The notes: generated from the sequence alone by a model not told the origin. A DNA stretch of 23,800 bases from JBOGED01 sp050743625 (GCA_050743625.1 JBOGED010000608.1:1-23800), one strand, 5' to 3'; counted from the first letter of the stretch, positions 1 to 7,443 are shown. Made by a program: numbers and translations.

Positions 1-1
1 G

Positions 2-181
2 CTCAACCATACCGAGCCGGAGGACATGGCCGGCATCGCAACCTGGGACGCGCTGCCGGCGGTCCAGGCCGGCCAGCTCGTCGGCTTCAACACCGTCGCC
101 AAGTGGACCTACGACCAGCAGGCCGACGAGCTCGAGGCCGTCACGGCCGCCATCCGAGCCGCGAACCCCGACCTCGTCTGA
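2..181 (+). CDS. Iron-siderophore ABC transporter substrate-binding protein, C-terminal fragment
   Basis: This is the 3' end of a gene that enters from the left. Frame 2 is open from the window edge to the TGA at 179-181 and gives 59 residues. The segment WDALPAVQAGQL followed by a short amphipathic tail (ELEAVTAAIRAANPDLV) matches the usual C-terminus of FecB/FepB-type siderophore-binding proteins, where a Trp/Leu-Pro-Ala-Val-x-x-Gly stretch closes the second lobe before a final helix. The protein would bind ferric siderophore outside the membrane and pass it to an ABC permease. Other binding proteins of this family follow on the same strand. The N-terminus, signal peptide and transporter partners are outside the window. 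Confidence 0.75.
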   Translation, partial: LNHTEPEDMAGIATWDALPAVQAGQLVGFNTVAKWTYDQQADELEAVTAAIRAANPDLV

Positions 182-400
182 CTCTGACGGAGGACCCAAT
201 AGGCCGCCGCACGCGTACGGCACCTCATCCCCTGAGGGTGGACGCCGTCGAGTCCGTCGGTGGCGTGTGTGCCGTGGCGGGCGTATACGCTCGCGAACGC
301 AAACTTGTCTCATCTGTCTGGGTCTGTGGATCCGAGGAGCGGAGAAACCGGTCGACAGTGTGAGTCTCCGGTTTCCCGAACAGAGTCCTCGACTCAATGT

Positions 401-580
401 GTGCGTGAGTTGAAGCAGCGGCTGTCGGAGTGCCTGGGCTGGGCGGCGCAAGGCGAGATCATCCGCATCACTGGCCGCGGACGCCCCAAGGCCGTGCTCG
501 GCCCGGCCCAGAGGGCGGACGTCCGCGGCCACAGCGGGGACGCCCGCAGCGCTTCGTGCTCCGCCTCGTCCAGGACGTAG
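401..580 (+). pseudogene. Phd/YefM-type antitoxin N-terminal fragment
   Basis: From the GTG at 401 the frame reads VRELKQRLSECLGWAAQGE, then an IRITGRGRPKAVLGP stretch. This is the hallmark N-terminal half of prevent-host-death antitoxins: VREL..RLS..L..A..GE, I.IT.RGRP.AVLGP. After that motif (about residue 40) the similarity stops and the frame runs into low-complexity residues until 580. No toxin gene follows. The fragment abuts, tail to tail, a decayed siderophore-binding-protein gene on the other strand near position 525, so both look cut at a recombination junction. The antitoxin family assignment is firm from the motif. Whether the fragment is expressed is unknown. Confidence 0.5.
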
Positions 581-885
581 ACGACCACGTCACCGTCCAG
601 CCGGTCGATCTGCCCATCGCTATCGAGGCATAGGGCGCTCCGTCTTCGGCGGCGGCGAACGACTGGGACTCTGGCCGGGCGAAGCCGATGTCCTCGAGCA
701 CGACACAGCCCGGGAATGCCGTGCCGTGCACGTAGCGCCGCCCGGGAACATGCGGAGGTTGGACACGCGCACCTGGCCAGGATCACCGATCGTTTGCGGG
801 AGCCTCTCGACGCGTCGCCAGTACCCGGACAAGGCCTCGTCGACCTCGCCGGTCCGCCCGAGGACGCCCGGCGGGGAGAGCGCTT
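525..885 (-). pseudogene. Decayed iron-siderophore substrate-binding protein
   Basis: No single frame is coding, but three minus-strand frames read consecutively reconstruct the second lobe of a siderophore-binding protein. First comes GEVDEALSGYWRRVERL and VRVSNLRMFPGG (about 860-745). Next, in another frame, VHGTAFPG, VLEDIGFARPESQSFAA and PYASI (about 735-640). Then, in a third frame, QIDRLDGDVVVYVLDEAEHE and ALRASPLWPR (about 635-525). The last piece aligns by eye with DTDVLVWLW...IRANPLY of the intact protein at 1066-2175. At least two frameshifts separate the pieces. The N-terminal lobe and the final ~50 residues are missing, and the 3' side ends at the antitoxin fragment. Confidence 0.6.
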
Positions 886-962
886 GGGGTTCCCTCCGGG
901 CATGAAGGGAACGTCGCGCCTCAGTCCCGGCTTGTCCCGTTGACCAGCCATCGCCGATATCT

Positions 963-981
963 TAAAGTGAGCTTAACCTCT
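963..981 (+). promoter_or_regulatory. Candidate iron box (DtxR/IdeR/DmdR-type operator)
   Basis: TAAAGTGAGCTTAACCTCT matches 12 of 19 positions of the actinobacterial iron-box consensus TTAGGTTAGGCTAACCTAA, with the right half (TTAACCT) strongest. It lies 84 bases before the GTG of the first of two tandem siderophore-binding-protein genes. Similar sites precede the methyltransferase gene and the third intact binding-protein gene in this window, which supports a shared iron-responsive repressor. Assignment is by eye. Binding is inferred. Confidence 0.4.
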
Positions 982-1065
982 TGTCCGATGTGGGCTGGTG
1001 AAGGGGTGTGGCGGCGGGACTCGGCGGTGTCCGCGGGCGGGCTCGCATGACGGGAAGGAGCGTTA

Positions 1066-2175
1066 GTGCACACAACCATTTTCGACCCCGTGGACGAGCT
1101 GACCCGCCGGGGGTTGCTGACCGGTGGCGCCGCCGGCCTGCTGATCGCCGCGGGCATCGGCGTCGGGCCCGCGGACGGCGCCGAGCCGGAGGATGGCGCG
1201 TTCCCCGTCACCATCGAGCACAAGTACGGCTCGACGACGATCCCCGCCCAGCCGAAGAGGATCGTGTGTGTCGGCGAGCTCGAGCAGGACACGCTGCTGG
1301 CGTTGGGCGTGGTCCCGGTGGCGACCAGCAAGTGGTTGGGCGAGTACCCCGGCGCCATCTACCCGTGGGCCCAGGACAAGCTGGGCGACGGCCCGGTGCC
1401 GGAGGCGCTGGACGTGTTTACCGCCGGTCCCCAGTTCGAGCGGATCGCCGCGCTGCGCCCCGATGCGTCGACAGCATCGAGGCCCAAATCCGCAGCTCCT
1501 GCTGCGGGCCCGGACCTGATCCTGGCGCTCTTCTCGTTCATCGAGCGGGCCGACTACAACAAGCTGGCCCAGATCGCGCCGACCGTCGCCCAGCCCAAAG
1601 GGTTCGTCAACTACGGCGCGCCGTGGCAGTTGATGACCCGCAGCATCGGCCGGGCGGTGGGCCAGCACGACCGTGCCGACCAGCTGGTGGCCGGCGTCGA
1701 GGCCCAGCTCGCCCAGGTGAGAGCCGCTCATCCCGAGTTCGCGGGGGCCACCGCGGTCGTGGCCCGGCCCGGGCCAGGTGGCAACTACTCCTACTGGCCG
1801 CCGCCCAGTCCCTCAGGCCAGTTCCTGGCCGACCTGGGGTTCGAGCTGCCCGCCGAGCTCGCCGAGCTGGCCGGCGGCCAGTCCTTTTTCGAGATCAGCG
1901 GCGAGCAGCTCGACCTGCTTGACACCGACGTGCTGGTCTGGCTGTGGGTGCAAGACAAAAGCCAGCGTGAGGAGATCCGGGCCAACCCGCTGTACGCCGG
2001 CCTCGACGTCGCCACCCAAGGCAGGGACATCTTCCTATTCGGCACCGACGTCCTCAACGAAGCGCTCACGGTCGGGACCGTGCTCAGCATCCCGTTCCTG
2101 CTCGATCGGCTGGTGCCGCTGCTGGCCGCGGCCGTCGACGGCGATCCCGCCACGACGACGGAGGCGCTCGGATGA
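1066..2175 (+). CDS. Tat-exported iron-siderophore substrate-binding protein
   Basis: The protein has 369 residues and starts at a GTG preceded by GAAGGAG with a 5-base spacer. Residues 12-32 (LTRRGLLTGGAAGLLIAAG) form a twin-arginine signal. No lipobox cysteine follows, so the protein may be released or held by another route. The rest is a two-lobe FecB-type binding protein: PKRIVCVGELEQDTLLALGV (first lobe), FERIAALRPD, IAPTVAQPKGF, and LDTDVLVWLW and IRANPLY (second lobe). It should bind ferric siderophore. Compared with the coupled downstream paralogue there is a 17-residue Ala/Ser/Pro-rich insert between RPD and LILALF (1465-1515). The stop overlaps the start of the next gene by four bases (ATGA), so the two are co-translated. 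A candidate iron box lies upstream. No permease gene is nearby. Confidence 0.85.
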   Translation: MHTTIFDPVDELTRRGLLTGGAAGLLIAAGIGVGPADGAEPEDGAFPVTIEHKYGSTTIPAQPKRIVCVGELEQDTLLALGVVPVATSKWLGEYPGAIYPWAQDKLGDGPVPEALDVFTAGPQFERIAALRPDASTASRPKSAAPAAGPDLILALFSFIERADYNKLAQIAPTVAQPKGFVNYGAPWQLMTRSIGRAVGQHDRADQLVAGVEAQLAQVRAAHPEFAGATAVVARPGPGGNYSYWPPPSPSGQFLADLGFELPAELAELAGGQSFFEISGEQLDLLDTDVLVWLWVQDKSQREEIRANPLYAGLDVATQGRDIFLFGTDVLNEALTVGTVLSIPFLLDRLVPLLAAAVDGDPATTTEALG

Positions 2176-3170
2176 CTACCACGCTCCTTCCCCCATCCAT
2201 CGACGACGTGACCAGGCGGGACGTCCTTGTCGGCGGCCTGTCGCTGGCCGCGCTGCTGGCCGGCCATGGCAACGCGGGCGCTGCGGAACGTGGGGCGGCC
2301 GGGTTCCCCCGGACCGTGCAGACCGGGCTCGGCCCAGTCCAGATCCCAAGTGCGCCCGAGCGGATCGTCACCCTCGGCGCCGAGGCCGACGCGGTCATCG
2401 CGCTCGGGCGGGCGCCGGTGGCGATGGACGGGGGCTTCCCCGACCCGAGCGAGGTGGACCCTTGGCTGGTCGACCGTCTCGGCGGCGCCGAGGTCGACCT
2501 GTTGGACCTCAGCGCCGAGGTGCCGTTCGAGCGGATCGCCGCCGCCCGTCCCGATCTCATCCTTGCGGGGACATTCCTCGCGATCGACGAGCACTACGAG
2601 CGGCTGTCGGCCATCGCGCCGACCATCACCTACGCGCGGGGCGCGGGCATCGACACGTGGCAGGAGCAGACGCTGCTCATCGGCCGGGCCTTGGCCGCCG
2701 AGGAGGCCGCACGCGCCGCGGTGGCTCGGGTCGAGTCCAGGATCGACCGGACCCGCCCCGACCTCCAAGGCCGGACGTACTCGCTGTCGTTCTACTACGA
2801 GCCCGGCGCCATCGCCGTCGTGGCCAAGCCCGAGGACGCCGCGGTGGTGTTTTTCCAGTCCCTCGGTCTCAAGCTCGCTCCCGGGCTCGAGCCCCTGACC
2901 CACGCGCCCGGGGGTGACGCCGCGATCATCGGGTTGGAGCAGCTCTCGCTCCTCGACGCCGACCTGCTGATCATGACCCATGCCTCGCCCGAGCTGCGGC
3001 AAGCGATCGAGGCCAACCCGCTGTTCACCAGCCTGCCCGCGGTCTCCCAGGGCGGTTACGTGCCGGTGGACCTGCCGGTCATCACCGCGCTGCGGATACC
3101 GAGCATCTTGCGGGTCACCTACGCCCTCGACGAGCTGGTGCCAGAGTTCGCCGAAGCGCTGCGGCGATAA
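2172..3170 (+). CDS. Tat-exported iron-siderophore substrate-binding protein (second of pair)
   Basis: The protein has 332 residues. Its ATG overlaps the previous stop in the arrangement ATGA, which indicates translational coupling. Residues 13-36 (VTRRDVLVGGLSLAALLAG) are a twin-arginine signal with an AGA/A-type cleavage region and no lipobox. The family motifs are PERIVTLGAEADAVIALG, FERIAAARPDLILAGTFLAI, IAPTITYARG, LDADLLIMTH and IEANPLFTSLPAVSQGGYV, with a closing helix YALDELVPEFAEALRR. It is a paralogue of the gene before it, with the same motif order but low identity in the ligand-facing parts, so the two may bind different siderophores. It ends 22 bases before the convergent DUF6398-like gene. 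Confidence 0.88.
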   Translation: MTTTLLPPSIDDVTRRDVLVGGLSLAALLAGHGNAGAAERGAAGFPRTVQTGLGPVQIPSAPERIVTLGAEADAVIALGRAPVAMDGGFPDPSEVDPWLVDRLGGAEVDLLDLSAEVPFERIAAARPDLILAGTFLAIDEHYERLSAIAPTITYARGAGIDTWQEQTLLIGRALAAEEAARAAVARVESRIDRTRPDLQGRTYSLSFYYEPGAIAVVAKPEDAAVVFFQSLGLKLAPGLEPLTHAPGGDAAIIGLEQLSLLDADLLIMTHASPELRQAIEANPLFTSLPAVSQGGYVPVDLPVITALRIPSILRVTYALDELVPEFAEALRR

Positions 3171-3192
3171 CCCACGACGTGGCCCGGCGTGG

Positions 3193-4968
3193 CTACTCGT
3201 CGTCCATCGCCCGGTAGCGTTCGTAGCGGGCGAGGATGCGTCGGCGCCGCGCCGAGGTGAGGTAGTCGGGGGACCCCAGGTCGATGCTGCCGTAGTGGCG
3301 GTCGCCGAACCCGGCGGCGCGCAGCAGGGTTCCGGCCCGCTGCGGGCTGCCCGTGAGCCCGAAGTGGCCCATCAGGTCCTTGCTCGTCCGGCCGTCCCCG
3401 GCGGGGGAGAACAGCTCGTTGGCCTTGCCGATGATCCAGCAGACCGCGGCGGCCGCTGTCTCGGGCCGGGCGCGGCGGCGGAACACCTCCGGGTCACCCG
3501 CTGCGGCGCGGGCGAGGAAGCGGCGGCAGGCCGTGCGGTACTCGACGTCGAGCTGCTCGTCGCAGCACCGGTCGACCAGCCCGAGCACCTCGGCCACCCG
3601 GTCGTGGACGTCGGGCGCGACGGCGTCCCATGCGAAGGGCTCGTCGGGCAGCGGTGCGTCGTCGAGCCGGTCGAGGGCGCCGCCGCCGCCGACGGCCCGG
3701 CGCAGCGTGTCGATCATGAGCGCTGAGAAGCTCGGGTCGTCGGCGGGGGGGATCGGCCACGGGCTCTCGGGGTCGAGAGCGCCCATCGCGGCGAACAGTG
3801 CGTCTGGGCCCTGGGCGCGCGGGGACCGGATGGTCCGCTGGTAGGTCGGCTCGTAGCGGTCGACGGCGTCGAGGGTCTGGGTGGTGAGCTCGGCTCGGAT
3901 ACCGCGCTCATGGTGGCAGAACTTGATGAACGCGCGCAGCAGCGCGGGGGCTTTGGCGAGGTAGGACGCGTCGGCAACGATCTTGCGGGGGATCCAGTCG
4001 ACGAGCAGGATCTCCACCGCCGCCGGGCTCCACCGCAGCGGGTCGCCGGGCCCGTAGCCGCTGCCGAACCACAACAGCGACTCGAGGAGCCCGCGGTGGT
4101 CGCCGTCGCCGAAGCCGGCGCCGAACGGCGAGCCGAGGAAGCGCTCGGTGAGCGCCTTCAGGGCCTCGTCGTCCCAGTCGGGGCGCTGGTAGCCGGCGCC
4201 GCCCTCGGGCAGCAGCCGGGTGACCCACTCGACCAGCGGGCGGCAGGCCGGCCAGGAGTCGGTCTCGCACGGCGGAAAGCTGATCGCGCCGAACTTGACC
4301 GCCTCGCTGATCCGGGCCCGGGCGTCGGCCGGATCGATGTCGTTGCAGGTGATGTCCGGATTGGCGTTCGCCTCGGTCATCTGCGCGATCAGCTCGGGAA
4401 GCGGCTTCGGGACGGCGAACGCGTCGGAGACCAGAGCGCCCATGTTGTGGTCGACTGTGACAACGACCGACAGCTCGTGGCCGCCGGGCAGGCGCACGCC
4501 GACCATGACGTTGTCGCTGTCGCCGAGCACGTGGACCAGCTCCACCGCCCGGTCGGCCCGCGCGATGTGCAGCCCGTCGAGCCAGGCCGGTAGGACATGC
4601 CCCCGGGATGCCACCTCCCGCCGGGCGCGGGCGCGTGCGACGTCGTCCCCGGCCAGCTCGGCCAGGACGGCCAGCAGCGCGGAGGTCTCGTAGCGGTCGA
4701 TCCCCAGGAACGTCTGCATGAGCTTGTCCCGGGACGGCACGCCGGGGTCCGGATCGCGGTCGAACGGGCCACGGCGCCGGGGATCGAGCACGGCCAGCAT
4801 CGAGCTCGCTAGGCCGAGCAGGCCCAGCGGATGGGCCTGCTCGAGCGTGCGCTGGACGTCGCGGATGAGATCGGGCTCATCGTGGCCGTCGTGCTGCCGC
4901 GGCGGCATGGCGTCCCACCGCGGCGGGGTTCTCCTCGTGGGCTTGCGCCGCTGGTTCTTCTTAGGCAT
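3193..4968 (-). CDS. DUF6398-like domain protein of unknown function
   Basis: The protein has 591 residues and no signal peptide or membrane segment. The N-terminus is very basic (PKKNQRRKPTRRTPPR). The middle part carries VELVHVLGDSDNVMVGVRLPGGHELSVVVTVDHNMG and a Trp/Pro-rich stretch. The C-terminal third (DVHDRVAEVLGLVDRCCDEQLDVEYRTA, then an Ala-rich helix and CWIIGKANELF) resembles DUF6398, a domain recalled from actinobacterial proteins and associated there with a helical fold of unknown role. The segment that follows (GRTSKDLMGHFGLTGSPQRA) looks like a small helix-turn-helix-like bundle. The gene is transcribed toward the binding-protein pair and has no obvious operon partner. The domain name is from memory of the family pattern. 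The coding call is firm from length and composition. Confidence 0.75.
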   Translation of the reverse strand: MPKKNQRRKPTRRTPPRWDAMPPRQHDGHDEPDLIRDVQRTLEQAHPLGLLGLASSMLAVLDPRRRGPFDRDPDPGVPSRDKLMQTFLGIDRYETSALLAVLAELAGDDVARARARREVASRGHVLPAWLDGLHIARADRAVELVHVLGDSDNVMVGVRLPGGHELSVVVTVDHNMGALVSDAFAVPKPLPELIAQMTEANANPDITCNDIDPADARARISEAVKFGAISFPPCETDSWPACRPLVEWVTRLLPEGGAGYQRPDWDDEALKALTERFLGSPFGAGFGDGDHRGLLESLLWFGSGYGPGDPLRWSPAAVEILLVDWIPRKIVADASYLAKAPALLRAFIKFCHHERGIRAELTTQTLDAVDRYEPTYQRTIRSPRAQGPDALFAAMGALDPESPWPIPPADDPSFSALMIDTLRRAVGGGGALDRLDDAPLPDEPFAWDAVAPDVHDRVAEVLGLVDRCCDEQLDVEYRTACRRFLARAAAGDPEVFRRRARPETAAAAVCWIIGKANELFSPAGDGRTSKDLMGHFGLTGSPQRAGTLLRAAGFGDRHYGSIDLGSPDYLTSARRRRILARYERYRAMDDE

Positions 4969-5077
4969 CCCGGGATTCTAGGCGCCGCCGCTGACCGACA
5001 TCGACGATGCGACGGAGGTCGACCAGCGCGACCCACATCGTCTAAAGGGACGCCCGCACGAAGAGGGACCGCCGCTT

Positions 5078-5110
5078 CCAGCATTTGCGCGCCGACGCGC
5101 AAAAAGCTGG
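5078..5110. repeat. Hairpin 1 with TTTGCGCG-CCGA loop core
   Basis: The outer stem is CCAGC (5078-5082) with GCTGG (5106-5110). The inner stem is TTTGCGCG (5084-5091) with CGCGCAAA (5096-5103), around the loop CCGA. One unpaired A is on the left side and two on the right. The 20-base inner core is repeated exactly in hairpin 2 about 73 bases away, while the outer stems differ. Confidence 0.75.
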
Positions 5111-5150
5111 CCCCAACCACAACCGCATGTGGGATCCGGCCTGACTGACG

Positions 5151-5182
5151 TGAGGTTTTGCGCGCCGACGCGCAAAACCTCA
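5151..5182. repeat. Hairpin 2, perfect 14-bp stem with the same core
   Basis: The left arm TGAGGTTTTGCGCG (5151-5164) pairs perfectly with CGCGCAAAACCTCA (5169-5182) around the loop CCGA. It shares its inner 20 bases with hairpin 1. No T-run follows on either strand. Both hairpins lie upstream of, rather than after, the flanking genes, so an operator, a regulatory RNA element or a small mobile palindrome is as likely as a terminator. Confidence 0.75.
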
Positions 5183-5285
5183 GTCGGTAACCAAGCCGCC
5201 CAGGCCATCAGCAACCTCGCGCCAGGCGGGCCACAGAGGTGGTATCCAGTGGGGCAGCGCGACGCCTGGCGTGCGAGACTGTTCG

Positions 5286-5305
5286 TTAGGGTTGCTTTAA
5301 TCTAA
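5286..5305 (+). promoter_or_regulatory. Candidate iron box before methyltransferase gene
   Basis: The 20-base site begins TTAGGGTTGC and ends TTTAATCTAA. Positions 5287-5305 match 12 of 19 of the iron-box consensus, and TTAGG and TCTAA at the two ends keep the dyad. It ends 14 bases before the ATG, so a bound repressor would cover the transcription start region. Assigned by eye, with support from the two other sites in the window. Confidence 0.4.
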
Positions 5306-5319
5306 GGGGCGGGCGCGCG

Positions 5320-6189
5320 ATGGGCGAGAAGTTTCGTGTCGAGACCGGCCAGGTACAAGAGACCTTGCTCGTCCCGTTGTACGGGCGGGCGGTGGAGACC
5401 CGCAAGCGGCGGGGGTTGCTGCGCGACCCACTCGCCGTACAGATGGTCGAGGCCATCGACTACGACTTCACCAAGTTCGACAGTGAGGCCCGAAGCCTGT
5501 TCGGCTCGGTGTTGCGCACCCTGATCTTCGACGACTGGGTGAAGCGCTTCCTCACCCGGTACCCGGCCGGAACGGTCGTCGAGTTGGGCGCTGGGCTGAA
5601 CACCCGGTTCGAGCGGTTGGACAACGGGACGGTCCACTGGGTGGACGTCGATCTGCCGGATGTGGTGGAGCTGCGCCGCCGGTTCATGACTGACTCCGAG
5701 CGCCGGCTCACCGTGGCGGGCTCGGCGCTGGACCCAGGATGGCTGGAGCGGGTGCGGGCCATGCCGGGGCCGTTCTTCGTCGCCACGGAGGCGGTGTTGC
5801 TGTACCTGGGGGAACCCGGCGCACGGCGAGCGCTCAGCCTGGTCACTCAGGGACTGCCCGGCGCGTGGATCGCGCTGGATACGGCGACCAGCAGGATGAT
5901 CGAGTCACAGGCCCGCCGGACCGCGCTTGGCAAGATGGATGCCAGGATGACGTGGGCGTGCGAGGACCCGCGCGCGTTGGAGCAGTGGGGGTTGGGGTTG
6001 CGGGTCCGGCAGTCCAGATCGTTGGCCGAGCTGCCCGCGGCGGTCCGCGCGAGCGCGCCGTGGCGGATCCGCGCCGCCCTGGCCCTGGTCAGCATGCTCC
6101 TCCCGAGCCGCTCCGCCCAGTACCGCGTCGCCCTCCTCCAGCACGAACCGCTCGCCAAGGACCTTGTGCCGCAAGAGGCTGTTGATTAA
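5320..6189 (+). CDS. LCM/Ppm1-family SAM-dependent O-methyltransferase
   Basis: The protein has 289 residues and no signal peptide. The SAM-binding motif I is TVVELGAGLNTRFERL (residues 85-100), followed by the acidic strand VHWVDVDLPDVVELRR (105-120). The pattern ELGAGLxTRxxR...WxxVDLPxV and FVATEAVLLYL (motif IV region) are typical of the leucine carboxyl methyltransferase superfamily (PF04072), which includes polyketide and tetracenomycin-type O-methyltransferases. The length is normal for the family. The start ATG has AAGGGG 10 bases upstream. A candidate iron box overlaps the promoter region and binding-protein genes flank it, so a role in siderophore tailoring or iron response is plausible but inferred. 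The substrate is not readable from sequence. Confidence 0.85.
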   Translation: MGEKFRVETGQVQETLLVPLYGRAVETRKRRGLLRDPLAVQMVEAIDYDFTKFDSEARSLFGSVLRTLIFDDWVKRFLTRYPAGTVVELGAGLNTRFERLDNGTVHWVDVDLPDVVELRRRFMTDSERRLTVAGSALDPGWLERVRAMPGPFFVATEAVLLYLGEPGARRALSLVTQGLPGAWIALDTATSRMIESQARRTALGKMDARMTWACEDPRALEQWGLGLRVRQSRSLAELPAAVRASAPWRIRAALALVSMLLPSRSAQYRVALLQHEPLAKDLVPQEAVD

Positions 6190-6204
6190 GTTAGCAGAAC
6201 TTTA
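6186..6204 (+). promoter_or_regulatory. Candidate iron box before third binding-protein gene
   Basis: TTAAGTTAGCAGAACTTTA matches 13 of 19 positions of the iron-box consensus and is nearly palindromic (TTAAGTT / AACTTTA). It overlaps the stop codon of the methyltransferase gene and lies 172 bases before the ATG of the binding protein at 6377. The site implies that this gene has its own iron-regulated promoter. It is the best match of the three sites in the window. Confidence 0.5.
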
Positions 6205-6376
6205 TATAGTGGGAGCGCGGGTTCTTGCGGAGGGATCAAAATGCGGCGGCGGGAAGTCATGATTGGGCAGATGAGCCGAGAGCCGGCCACACGCGCGCGG
6301 CTGCCCGGCCACGGCGAGGTCACGATTACCTCCTTGAATGACCCTTCAGAGTGAGCATCTCGAGGAGATCGTGTCG

Positions 6377-7324
6377 ATGTCTCGTCTCCCGCTCCACCGG
6401 TTGTGCCTCGTCGGGGGACTGTCGACGCTCGCCCTAGCCCTGGCAGCCTTCGGTCCAGCCGGCCCCGCGGTGGCACAGGCCGCGTGCGGGCAGGAGACGC
6501 GGGTCATCACGCATGACCTTGGTGAGACGACGATCGAGGGTCAGCCGGAGCGGGTGGTAGCACTGGAGTTCTCGTTCGTCGACGCGCTCGCCGCGATCGG
6601 GGTCAGCCCGGTCGGGATCGCCGACGACGACAAAGAGCGGGTCATCCCCGAGGTGCGGGAGAGGATCGCCGACTGGACCGGTGTGGGGTTGCGCCAGTCC
6701 CCGAGCCTGCAGGCGATCGCCGCGCTCGACCCGGACCTGATCATCGCGGACACCCGGCGGCACGAGACGATCTACAGCCAGCTGCAAGGGATCGCTCCCA
6801 CCGTGTCCCTGCCGAGCGTGCAGGCCGGCTACGAGGAGAACCTGGAGAGCATGCGGGCCATCGGCGCGGCACTCAACCAGTGCGACGCGGTGGAGCAACG
6901 GCTGAGCGAGCACGAGACGGTCATGGCGGACCTCACGGCGAAGGTGCCCCCGGACGTCGGCGGGGTCATGTTCGGGGTCACGTCGGACAAGGCGTTCACC
7001 GCGCACGACGCGGCCGGCTACACCCCCGGCGTGCTCCAGGCCCTCGGCCTCGAGTACGCGCTGGCGCACACGGGTGAGGACACCCAGGCGGAGATGAACC
7101 TGGAGACGCTCGTCTCGATCAACCCCGCCGTGCTGTTCGTGGCGGGGGACCAAGAGGGCAGCCTGGTCGACGAGTGGCTGGCGAACCCGCTAGGCCAGTC
7201 GCTGGACGCGGCCGCGAGCGGCACGGTCCTCTTCGTCGACCAGGACCTGTGGTCCCGGTTCCGCGGCGTCACCGCATCCGAGCTCATCGCCCAGCAGGTG
7301 ATCGGGCTGCTCGGTGGAGCGTAG
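6377..7324 (+). CDS. Ferric-siderophore (FecB-like) substrate-binding protein
   Basis: The protein has 315 residues. The ATG at 6377 is preferred over the in-frame ATG at 6338 because GAGGAG (6362-6367) sits 9 bases before it, and because the residues that follow form a clean Sec signal peptide: MSRLPLHR, a Leu/Ala core, then AVAQA as the cleavage site. The Cys that follows (ACG) does not make a standard lipobox. Mature motifs are TRVITHDLGETTIEGQPERVVALEFSFVDALAAIGV, LQAIAALDPDLIIADTRR, IAPTVSLPSV and NPAVLFVAGDQ, matching FecB-type ferric-dicitrate or siderophore-binding proteins. Unlike the pair at 1066-3170 it uses a Sec rather than a Tat signal. An iron box lies upstream. It ends before a patatin gene that converges on it. 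Confidence 0.88.
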   Translation: MSRLPLHRLCLVGGLSTLALALAAFGPAGPAVAQAACGQETRVITHDLGETTIEGQPERVVALEFSFVDALAAIGVSPVGIADDDKERVIPEVRERIADWTGVGLRQSPSLQAIAALDPDLIIADTRRHETIYSQLQGIAPTVSLPSVQAGYEENLESMRAIGAALNQCDAVEQRLSEHETVMADLTAKVPPDVGGVMFGVTSDKAFTAHDAAGYTPGVLQALGLEYALAHTGEDTQAEMNLETLVSINPAVLFVAGDQEGSLVDEWLANPLGQSLDAAASGTVLFVDQDLWSRFRGVTASELIAQQVIGLLGGA

Positions 7325-7336
7325 CTCACACGGCAC

Positions 7337-7364
7337 CTTTCCTCCGTATCTGAAGGAAAGTTGC
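7337..7364 (-). repeat. 28-bp palindromic repeat, copy 1
   Basis: Read on the minus strand it starts GCAACTTTCCTTC and ends ACGGAGGAAAG. It matches the palindrome at 23772-23799 at 25 of 28 positions. It lies between the convergent binding-protein and patatin genes, where it could act as a terminator hairpin (CTTTCCT / AGGAAAG arms). Confidence 0.65.
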
Positions 7365-7398
7365 AAGTCAAGACCGGCGCGCCGGGCGGAGGACGCAA

Positions 7399-7426
7399 CA
7401 ATCCTGCGTATGCGCAGGAAAGCTGC
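7399..7426 (-). repeat. 28-bp palindromic repeat, copy 2
   Basis: On the minus strand it starts GCAGCTTTCCTGCG, has loop CATA and continues CGCAGGA. It matches the copy at 23772-23799 at 23 of 28 positions. Two of the differences (C to G on one arm, G to C on the other) are compensatory and keep the dyad TCCTGCG / CGCAGGA. It lies in the same convergent gap as copy 1 and in the same orientation. Confidence 0.65.
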
Positions 7427-7443
7427 AGTTTCCTCAGAGAGCG

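Larger units (their letters stand above)
4969..5285. other. Divergent intergenic region with two related hairpins
   Basis: This stretch lies between the minus-strand DUF6398-like gene and the plus-strand methyltransferase gene. No convincing coding frame is seen. It contains two inverted repeats that share a TTTGCGCG / CCGA loop / CGCGCAAA core, listed separately. The promoters of both flanking genes should lie here. Confidence 0.6.

Noticed and set aside
394..951. Minus-strand frame of 185 codons taken as one gene
   Set aside because: Only the DGQIDRLDGD...ASPLW part is protein-like. The rest of the homology lies in two other frames, so it is a pseudogene fragment and not a single gene.
6338..6376. 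Upstream ATG at 6338 as start of the third binding-protein gene
   Set aside because: It has no ribosome-binding site, and the added residues (TLQSEHLEEIV) would spoil the signal peptide. ATG 6377 with GAGGAG upstream is better.
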